From Cryptomeria japonica (Eukaryota; Streptophyta; Pinopsida; Cupressales; Cupressaceae): DNA of 64,000 bases. A program made the translations under genes and the position numbers. The stretch covers positions 765,870,483-765,934,482 of the forward strand of contig NC_081414.1 in assembly GCF_030272615.1 (NCBI RefSeq), in the 5' to 3' direction. Below are positions 49,977 to 59,700 of this stretch, piece by piece (the stretch's first letter is position 1; each line of letters starts with the position of its first letter). Under the pieces are notes generated by a model that worked only from the letters and a program-made list of their open reading frames with translations, was not told where the DNA came from and did not search any database.

Positions 49977-49990
49977 CTCTGATACCTCAC
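49977..49990 (-). other. Primer-binding-like site of Gypsy-2
   Basis: On the minus strand GAGGTATCAGAG follows the LTR end and resembles the initiator-Met primer-binding core TGGTATCAGAGC with two differences. It sits between the LTR and gag, as expected. Confidence 0.55.
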
Positions 49991-51919
49991 TTAAAATGGT
50001 GCTAAGGGTGAGCTACGGGATATAAATAAAAAAATAAATAAACTAAACAAAATCTAAGGCTCCCAAATGATCTTTCCAAGCCTCTATCCAAATGACAAGC
50101 ACGCAAGTCTAGGACACTAGCACGATGCACTGTCATCATGTATGGACGAGGTATAGAGATCACACAAAATGTACCAGATGTGATTATAATGTAATAAAAA
50201 CACAAAAAATGATAAAGCTAAGCTAATGAATATAAAATTCAAAATGACTAGGATAAAGTAAAAGGAGAAAAGATGAGAGAGACTCGGAGTCGGTCTATGA
50301 TTGGAGCCTCCCGCAAAGTGACTATTCTTCCATGATTATTCACCTACACACAAACAAGAGGGAAAATGTTGGGAGTTGTGTTTTAAAGCCTACCTAAGTC
50401 AAACCCCTATTTTGGTGTTTCCATCGCCAAAAACAACCCAATAAAGCCATGGAGAAATAAATGATGAAGCTGATGGAAAGACAATGGAAGATAACAAAGT
50501 GATCATACATAAAGAGAATGAAAAAGAGAATGAATAAACTCCTCTTTCGAAAATGCTATGAAAATCATGCAATGAGCTATCCGGAGAGTTGGAACAATGG
50601 TGGTGTTTGTGAAAAAAGATATGAATGCTATCTAAAGAGATTTCTAAAAGATCCAACCTATAAGAAGTGATCATATCCCCAAAATGCCATCAAACGGGAG
50701 AGATATATGCTCTGGACTAAAAATAGACATCAATGGGTGTATACAGGGGCATTACAATTCCTTCAAGGCACATGCATAATGCTCAAATGGCCTTCTGTGA
50801 ACTGTTAGAATCATAGGATGCTAGCATTCTGTGCATATATCTTTGTGATGCGCTATATTCCCGAAGGTGACAGATCGACGAAGTTGGTAAAGTTCCAGTT
50901 TGAAGCTAATGAAGCAATCCTGATGAACAAAAGGACAAAGATGGTGGTAGATGACCTCCAATACATTTAAGTATCATCCATAACATCACACATAATTCCA
51001 CACATGACACAAATCAAAAGGTTTAATCTTGTTTTTCCATATAATGTAATGCCATAACCAAGAAAGCAAAAGATCGGTATGCGACAATCATCCCACATTT
51101 TTTTTATCTCAAAATATTTTTCTCTTACTATATATGGTGAAAATGGATAACAATAATAACAATATTGAAAGACTAAATGAATTCAACCACCAAACCCTAG
51201 CCTAACAACAACAAAGATCCACCATAACATATGAAGATTACCTAAGACAATGCAAATCAAACAAAATCACAAAGATTATACCATCACATGTCCAATAAGG
51301 TTTTGATCTCCATTCTTCCTATCTCCATTGATCTTGCTTGATATATTTGCTCTCAGATTTTATGTGCACAAGAGCTCAACAAAGAATGGAATGTGGTTGC
51401 AAGTAGGATCGCATATGCTCAAAAGCGTAGTGTAGTCAAGTGCATAAATTGATTAGAATGATTGATTAGGGTTTGATAATGAAGGAAGTATCTCCTTAAA
51501 TAGAAGACACAATATGAAATGGAGGGATAAGATTGAGAGGTGTAAAAGGAGGTCGGCTATGATTAGAGGGTAGATAAAAGAAATAATAAAATAATGAAAG
51601 GGGTAGGTAGTGTATGAATTAAGAGATGAATGACATGTATAATGTGTAGAAAAGGTTAATGAATTAATTAAATAAATAGAGATTTATTTAATTAATAGAG
51701 GAAATGGGATAATTAAATAAATAAGATATTTATTTAATTTAGGAAAAGGATAATTTAAATAAATAAATGTATTTATTTAAATGAGAAATAAGGCTCAAAG
51801 AGGATAAATGAATTAATTAAATAAATAAAGATTTATTTAAGTAATAGAAGAATTAGGCTTATATAATTAAATAAATAAAATATTTATTTAATTAGACTGG
51901 ACAATTTTAGGTGTCTACA
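49991..51919 (-). repeat. ~1.9 kb Gypsy LTR shared by Gypsy-3 (3') and Gypsy-2 (5')
   Basis: On the minus strand it starts TGTAGACACCTAAAATTG at 51919 immediately after a polypurine tract (AAGAGGGGCAAAA, 51920-51935). It runs to a primer-binding-like site at 49977-49990 followed by gag. Part of it (50320-50960) recurs at 35980-36645. The start TGTAGnn-CCTAAAATTG is also used by the Gypsy-4 LTR at 61438, so these families are related. The exact inner end is uncertain by a few bases. Confidence 0.72.
51650..51900. repeat. Series of AT palindromes in LTR U3
   Basis: At least four successive inverted repeats of the form TTAAATAAATA...TATTTATTTAA, with arms of about 10-13 bases and loops of a few bases, separated by ~50-60 bp. 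Each could fold as a hairpin. They lie just inside the LTR start. Confidence 0.75.
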
Positions 51920-52444
51920 TTTTGCCCCTCTTTGAGACAATGCGGCTTGTTGCGTTGTTTCAAAGAAGATAAGATAAACTGATATAGAGTTGCTCCAAGA
52001 TGGGAATGATATGCCCCCTCGAGAGATTGGATGAAAATGTCTAAAAAGATCGCAGACAATCTCTCGATAAGAAAGAAAGGCTAGAATGAACTGACCAGAT
52101 AAAGTGACAGAGTCACAGTTTAAAGAAGACTGACTCGGGAAATGAGGGCTAGGGCAAGGGTAGGCTATAAGATAGACCACGGGAAAAATACATCCTCATT
52201 ATCATCTACACATCCATGAGAGCAGAGTGCAAAGCAAAAATAGAGCAGTAGTAGTCAGCAGCGATGGCCTTTGTTCACAGATTCGATCGCGTTCGCCGAT
52301 TCCAGAGCCCAGCAGAGGTAGGAGAGCCGATAAGTACCGCAAAACTACCTCTTACTTCGATGCATTTATTGTTGTCATTAATGCATAGTAGATAGGGCAA
52401 AAAATGTGCTTAGAATAGGGTCCAAAAAATGTCAAAAAATGCTT

Positions 52445-52719
52445 AGGCGCGTCTGCATTGGTGTCAGGCGCGTCTATGCTTGTGAGGCGCGTTTGGGTTT
52501 GTGCCAGGCGCGTCTGTGTTTGGAAACACATCTATGTCGAATACGATCACGTTTGTGATGTTGAAGCGCGTCTATGCCAAGAAGGCACGTCTGTGTCACC
52601 CAGGTGCATCTGTGCAGAGCATAGGCATGTCTGTGTCTGTCAGGCGCGTCTGTGTTTTTCAAGCGCGTCTGTGCAGTCTTCAAGCGCGTTTATGTTAGGA
52701 AAGCGTGTTTATGTCCAAA
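52445..52719. repeat. ~20-bp minisatellite, about 14 units
   Basis: Degenerate tandem units of 18-21 bp with core AGGCGCGTCTGTG, such as at 52445, 52466 and 52485, ending near 52719 in AAGCGTGTTTATG. It creates spurious Cys/Val-rich frames in both directions. It lies upstream of the PMD frame inside Gypsy-3. Confidence 0.88.
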
Positions 52720-52754
52720 AAATGTGAATTTGCATCTTCTAGGTCAAATCGGCA

Positions 52755-53075
52755 GTTCTGTGATGAACATACGCTGTCGATTGGATAAGCTGCTGAGAGG
52801 ATACACTCAAGCAGGTCCTCTAGGGAAGACTAGGATAGATCAAGGCACTTTGTGATGAACAGTGAGTACCAAGAGAGAGTACTTTGTGATGAACAAGGAG
52901 TACTAAAATGTGAGCAACACTTTGTGATGAACAGGGAGTGCAAAATACATAGTACTTTGTGATGAACAGGGAGTACCACTAGGATAGAAGCAATGCTTTG
53001 TGATGAACAGTGAGTGTCACTAGGATAGAATGCCATATGCATTTAGATTAAAAGTAGCATTTTGTGATGAATAGT
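52755..53075. repeat. Dispersed tandem motif CTTTGTGATGAAC, seven copies
   Basis: The 13-mer CTTTGTGATGAAC begins at 52848, 52882, 52920, 52955 and 52996, with variants near 52755 and 53060. It is followed mostly by AGxGAGT and spaced 34-65 bp. It fills the space between the first minisatellite and the PMD frame. Confidence 0.88.
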
Positions 53076-53117
53076 GAATGCCACGATGACTGACATGATT
53101 GATTTGCTTGACTGCAG

Positions 53118-55058
53118 GAGTATTTGCCTATGCTGGAGTCACGGGAGAGATTCCCATCGACATAGAGATTGCGACCTGAGTTGACACTAGAGGACCATAC
53201 TGCAATCGAGGCTATGAGATTGAGACATGTTCTATATGTGCCTGAGTTTTGAGTGAACATGGGACTACTGACTGCACTAGCAGAGAGATAGCACTTCGAG
53301 ACATGTACATTTCATTTGTCGATGGGTGAGATGATAGTCACCCTAGAGGATGTATACAAGATACTTAGGATACCGATCGACGGGGAGCTAATTCTGTATG
53401 ATTGAGATGGAGATAGGGAGGCCCTGAGATGAGTGTTCCAGGACCCAGGATTGGAGATGAGGGCTGGACATGTGGCTTGGGACACGATGACTTCTACAGG
53501 ATTGGCGCTGCCAGCAGTGATAGGAGGAGTGATCAGTGGGTTCCTGTGTCCTGATAGAGTGACACGGGAGTTGGCTGTGGGCTGGGGAGGAGCATTGGAG
53601 ATACTAGTGACATAGCACACCAGATATGCCTGGGGACCGTGTGTGCTAGCACACCTCTACTATGCGCTGCATCAGTTTGTGTACCACGAGTCAGTGGGAT
53701 TGGGCTGTGGGGTGACATTGTTGCAAGTGTGGGCTTATGAGCATCTACCAATGACGAGACCTATACATTTCAGGGGTAGAGGTCACAGACGCAGTTTCAT
53801 TCACTTGTACGACATGATCACCTCACAGCCACGGATTGGCAGGTTAGAGCATTGGCGACGGGTGATAGATGATATTGATGTGGTCATATGGAGGCCATAT
53901 CTAGGATGCAAGGAGTGGGAGGATGATACGGTAGAGCTGCTCTACACCTTCCAGAGCAGGTACCTAATTGGGCGGATGCCCTATGTGCTAGAGAGGCAGC
54001 TAGTGGACAGGGTTGGCAGGTAGTTTGGCAGGATCCAAAGGATGCCACGGGGCTCAGGTATGTATGCACGGATAGTTAGGGATCAGGCACAATTTGGGCC
54101 CTTGCTATCATATGATCAGGCTGTGACGTAGCTAGTAGAGATGGTACCCCTACCTTGGGACATGTGGCCAGAGATTGAGGATGTCGGCATGGATGTCGAG
54201 TACACAGCCTACTGGGCCGAGCATCCATTCCCATGCCTGACTGATCTAGGAGAGTTATTTGAGGGAGATGGTGGTGGGGATGATGATGATGATGGATCTA
54301 ATGGGGGCAGAGGCCGACAGAGGAGGAGGGGAGCAGTTGGAGAGAGGAGGGTTTCCCTGCGGAGGGAGGGTGGAGAGGAGAGACAAGCTCGAGTGGTGAG
54401 GGGTCATGGTGGATTGCCGCTATAAGTGCTAGTAGCATAAGGTCCCAGATAGGTGCAGGTATAGGGATAGGTATAGGGATAGGTACCAGTACAGGCACCA
54501 GTACAAGTATAGGCACAGGCATAGGGGCAGGCACCCATACAGGGGGAGCCACAGGCAGAGCCACAGGGGGCCGAGGCAGAAGAGGATGAGCTAATCGAAC
54601 TGAGGGAGATTTGCCAGGGACAGGCAGATGAGATCCAAGATCTGGAGAGGGAGAGGGATGGGCTCAGGAGGCAGCTCAGAGATACTGAGTGGGAGCGGGA
54701 CCAGGCCATTCAGGGCTACACGGAGGCTGAGACAACACTGAGGGCTGGGAGACAAGCAGCAGAGGACACAGGGGCCGGATATGCCTATGTTTTATGGGCC
54801 GGGGAGGAGATTGCCTACTAGCGAGATCTTTATTATGGTGCAATGCCAGCGGATCAGCGGGCGAGGAGCTTTCATAGACCATCGCGGACAGCGACAGCTA
54901 CGGGAGGGAGCCGGAGGAGACAAGCATCTAGTGGTGGGGTCTTGGGTCCTCCACCACCACCAGATAGAGGGGACAGGAGGGATGATCCTGGGGTGGGTCC
55001 TTCAGGGGCTCAGATTCCATCGAGGTTAGGTGGCTCCGAGGGAGGGAGTTCATCATAG
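53118..55058 (+). pseudogene. Plant mobile domain (PMD) ORF, antisense within Gypsy-3
   Basis: One frame runs 53118-55058 (about 640 codons) with no frameshift. The PMD (aminotransferase-like plant mobile domain, MAIN/MAIL1-related) is shown by LLTALAER, FHLSMGEMIVTLEDVYKILR and PIDGELI near 53260-53390, ALPAVIGGVISG near 53500, LAHLYYALHQFVYHES and GCGVTLLQVWAYEHLP near 53650-53750, and WRPYLGCKEWED near 53890. The C-terminal third is acidic, then Gln/Pro-rich, then predicted coiled-coil (ELREICQGQADEIQDLERER) and an Arg/Ser/Gly-rich tail. Eighteen internal stops occur, thirteen of them TAG, most where CAG or TGG fits. An AG at 53116-53117 may be a splice acceptor, so an upstream exon is possible. 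The cellular family members act in silencing and meristem maintenance; a role here is unknown. Confidence 0.85.
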
Positions 55059-56759
55059 CCATAGAGGGCTCCCTATGTATCAGTATTGTACCATTTTTGT
55101 ATGATGATGTAGACACCTTCGGGTGATTGTAGCCATATGATTTTTGACATCATTGCATCATGACACTTTATATATATATATGAGATGATTCATCTTTGTG
55201 GCAGCTATATGCATGTGTACCTATGTGATGAGATGTTCTTATGTTGTATGTTTTATGTGATGCTTATGATATGGATGCAAATATGTACATGATACAATAC
55301 AATATTTTTGTTCTTTTATGTTTTATATGTTATGCATATGCAAATGTGAATGTATGTAATGCAGATGAATATGATAATGCAAATGTAAATTTACATGATG
55401 AGGATGTAAAATGTGCTAACAGGTGTTATGTGCAGGATGTGATGCCATTGTGATATCTATATGTATGTATGAAATGCTTATATGTGGTAATGCAGGTGCA
55501 ACTACATGAAATGCAAATGTTTTTGGTGTGTCATTATACTCAGTCATGTGATAGCAGGCTACGCGGACTCGAGAAGGACAATGGAAGTCAATCAAGAAAG
55601 GGGGATGGAAGACAAAAGATATGAAAGTGAAAGAGCTTCTTGTGCGTTATCATCATTGAGCTTTATTATGGCAAGTAGGTTATGACAATCAAGGCATATG
55701 TTTGCCCCAGAAAGTCATTGTACCTATTTGCATGGAGATAAGACAGTCACAAACAAGGAATGCCCCAGTTCACACTAGACTCGCAGTGTCCTCATATCCT
55801 TGGACAAGTCATAGCATTACTAAGAGACAATCCACAGACAGCAAAGAAAGATAGGTGACAATACCCCATCCTCACCTTTCTAGTCAAAGACATCCCGGAA
55901 AAGCTAAAAGACATGTCACCAAAAGATAAAATCAAAAGAAAACCAAGACTCGACACCAACACCCACTGTAGTCCTCAAGTTTAGTGCCTCTTGTCACTTG
56001 TATAAGTTTTATTTGATTGTGGTCACAATGTTTACTTTCACAGAAAGGATAGATAGCATGGAACCATATGTTGTTTGAGTCTATTGAAAGATTTGATTTG
56101 TTGAAGCCCATTGTTGCTGCTGTGTCTCCTCTGAAACTGACTGAATCCATGAAACTAATACTTTATTGCGGAGAAGACGGAATTTTATTGTAGATTGGCG
56201 AAGCAAAATGTTGCTTTATTATAGATTGTGCGTGGATAGACTGGAGGAAGCTAAAAGAAATTGTACTCCTCGAAACATGTGATGCTCTCAGTTCCACACC
56301 CATCACTAGACGTAGGATTTGCCTTAGCCACAGATACGAGCTAATTTATTATGGATGGAAAGGGAGGTTTATTATGAATGGCTAACCAATCTTGGGTAGA
56401 TCAATAACAAGCCATGATAGGAATGGGTAAGTTTATTATGGATGGATAGGTTGTGAGTGTGTGCAAATTGAAGGGATGAAAGTGAATCCTGAAGGAGGGA
56501 GGAGCAATGTCTCTATGCATGGTGTTGGTGACCCAGTTTTCACCATGGTACTTGCCCAGGGTGCCACCGAAGTGGTTTTCACCATTGGACGAAATTATTT
56601 CTCTTTACTTTTTTTGATTTTTCAATGTTTTTTGTGTCACAAGGCGCCTGTTTGCCAGGTTTTCACCAAGTAACGATTTTTTTATGTTTTATAATTTTTT
56701 TTTGTATTTTGAACTTTTTGAGTTTTTTTTGTATTTTTGAATTAGGATATTCCAAAGAG
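55059..56759. other. Gypsy-3 spacer between PMD gene and pol
   Basis: Contains a TATATATATATA tract near 55175, an ATGCAAATG-rich stretch at 55320-55410 (probably the 3' untranslated region of the PMD gene) and, near 56530-56670, repeated TTTTCACCA(T/A) words within T-rich sequence. No further coding region is recognised on either strand. Confidence 0.55.
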
Positions 56760-59700
56760 CTATGTGTAAAACCTACGAAGGTGCATGTTGTTGATAGGAT
56801 CCTCCAAAGGTTCAACTTCTATAGTTGAGAGCTGATATGCACCCGATCCATATGCTACTGTAATGATGTAAGGACCAAGCCAGTTTGGTTTGAATTTGCC
56901 CTTCTTCTCTCTGTCTTGCTAATATTTAAGATTTTCTCTGAGAACCAAGTCACCTACCTTGAATGTACGAGGCTTGACCTTGTGATTGTAGTTGTGACTC
57001 ATTCATTGTTGGTAAGCCTTGAGATGATTAAAAACAGTTTGTCTTCATTCATCCAGTAGTTCCAGTTCTTGTAAGCGAGAGACCATATAGTCTTCATCAC
57101 TGGTTATGTTTTGCAAAGAGACCCATAAAGAGGGTAACTTGACCTCCATAGGCAAGATGGCTTCAGTGTCATAGACAAGTGAATAGGGTGTAGCTCCTGT
57201 AGGTGTGCAGACACTTGTGCGGTAGGCCCAAAGTGCAGGATTAAGTTGGATATGCCAATTACGGCCAGCATCATCGACTGTCTTCTTTAGGATTTTAAGG
57301 ATTGTTTTATTAGATGCCTCAGCTTGGCCATTACCTTGGGGGTAATATGGTGTGGAGAAATGATGGGAAATATGGAAGTGGTCATAGAGTTCACGAACAT
57401 CCTGATTTTTGAAGGGACACCCGTTATCAGTGATAATGGAAACAAGAATATCGTATCGGCAAATGATATAGTTGAGGATGAACGTAGCAATCTGTTTTCT
57501 AGTGACTTGTGTGAGAGGCATAGCTTCAATCCATTTTGTGAAATACTCTATGGTAGTGATAATGAATTTATGACCATTGGAATAAGGAGGGTGAATCTTG
57601 CCTATGAGATCGAGTCCCCACTGACAAAAGGGCCAAGGAGATGCAATTGGTTGTAGTTCTTGTGCTGGCGCATGTATGAGGTCTCCATGAATTTGACATT
57701 TCTTACATTTCTTGACAAACTGATACGAGTCTTTTTCCATATTAGGCCAGTAATAGCCAGTCTTGATGAGTTTCTTGGCCAAGGTAGGACCACTAGCATG
57801 TGGACCACATATCCCTTCATGTACTCCATGTAATGCAATCTGAGCTTCGTCGCTTTCTAAACATCTAAGAAGAGTGCCATCTAGACCTCGCCAGTATAGG
57901 ATATCAAATAAAATGACATATCAAGAGGACTAGAGAATGAAAGTGCGACGTTGGTTATTCGATAGATCAGGAGGTAGGGTATTGTCATGAAGGTATGTGA
58001 AAATGGAACCATATAACTGGGACTCGGGACCAACAACACATATTGTCTCAGTAGGAATAATCTCATATGAAGGAACCAGAAGGTTATCCACCAAGAACTC
58101 ATAGCGGGTCTCATTTGGAGGTAGATCGATCAGTGAAGCAATTGTAGCCATGGCATCTGCAGTGCGATTTTGCTCTCTTGGTATCTGCTCAAAATCTATC
58201 TTTGTGAATTGTTATTTTAGGTCATCCACCATTTGTTTGTAAAGCATTAATTTTTCATCTTTTGTTTGGTAATCATCAATTGCTTGACGGATGACAAGTT
58301 GAGAATCCCCAAAAACATGAAGTTCCTGGATCTTCTACTGAATTGCGATCCGTAATCCAGTTGTTAAAGCCTCATATTCTGCTATATTGTTAGTGCAAGG
58401 AAATGATAAGCGGTATGATTTTGGTATAGAATCCCCTTGAGGAGTTATAAAGAGGATACCAACTCCTGCCTCATGCTGTGTGTATGAGTTGTCAAAGTAT
58501 AGTTGCCGTGGCTTCGCAAGTGACATTGTTAAAATAGATTCATTTGGAAATTCTGAACTTAGAGGAACATCATCAATCATGAGAGCATCTGCTAATTGAT
58601 CTGCAATGGCTTGTCCTTTTATTGCTTTTCTATCTACATACTCGATGTCAAATTCACTCAGGATCATTACCCACTTGGCTAGTCGCCCAGTAAGTGTTGC
58701 TTTATTGAGAAGGTATTTCAACAGATCGATTCTTGCAACCAACTTAGTCTTATGAGTGAGCATGTAATGTCGTAATTTATGTGAAGCAAAGACCACGGCA
58801 AGACATGCACGCTCGATTGGTGTGTAGTTTAGCTCATATCCCACCAATGTGCGACTGATATAGTATACTATTTTTTCCTTGCCCTTAGCAATTTGTTGTG
58901 CTAAGAGTGCCCCTAGTGCTATCGAAGTAGCTGAGATGTATAGTAATAGAGGCTAATCTGGAACTAGTGGCATCAAAACTGGCGGATTCAAAAGATAATC
59001 TTTGAGCATCTGAAAAGTCTGTTGACAGTTATCATCCCATTTGAATTTGATGTTTTTATGTAGCAGGTGCTGAAAAGGATTACACTTATCTGCAAGTTGT
59101 GCTATGAATCTTCGTATAGATTGGAGTCTTCCTTGTAAGGATCAAAGTTGACTGATATTTCTTGGTGGTGGCATTTCCAAGATGGCCTTGACTTTTGCTG
59201 GATCAGCTTCGATTCCTCTTTTGGACACAATGAATCCTAGGAGCTTCCCGGAGGTTACTCCAAAGACACACTTCTTAGGGTTTAATCTTACTTTGTATTT
59301 TTCCAATCGATCAAAAACAACTGAAAGTATGTCCAAATGTGTATTTTTGTCTTTTGATTTACCCAAGAGGTCGTCTACATAATCTTCCACTGTTACGTGC
59401 ATGAGATCATGAAAGATAGTAGTCATGGCTCTTTGATATGTAGCACCTGCATTTTTTAGCCCAAAGGGCATGACATTCTAGTAGAAAGTTCCCCAAGGAT
59501 AAGTGAATGATGTTTTGTGTTGATCCTTGGGTGCAATCTTTATTTGATTATAACCAGAAAATCCATCCATCAATGATAACATTTCATGACCTACTATGAG
59601 ATCAACAATCAAGTCAATATTTGGTAATGGGAAGTCATCCTTTGGACAAGCTTTGTTGATGTCTCTAAAATTTGTACATATTTTGATGTTGCGATATGGT

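Larger units (their letters stand above)
35975..51919 (-). mobile_element. Gypsy-2: gag-protease LTR element split by Copia-2
   Basis: Minus-strand element whose 5' LTR is 49991-51919, followed by a primer-binding-like site, gag (49742-48509, continued at 40713-40030), a retropepsin-like protease (40023-39487), a degenerate Pro/Ser-rich frame (39440-38090), then a purine-rich tract and an LTR piece (36712-35975). No reverse transcriptase, RNase H or integrase is seen anywhere in it, so it looks non-autonomous or internally deleted. Copia-2 (40719-48503) is inserted in gag. The left LTR matches the right one only over 35980-36645 versus 50320-50960, so the outer LTR parts differ or were lost. 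Confidence 0.7.

Noticed and set aside
52458-52727. Cys/Val-rich open frame of 89 codons
   Set aside because: It is read through the ~20-bp minisatellite; all frames and the opposite strand give similar periodic peptides, so the pattern comes from the repeat, not from a protein.
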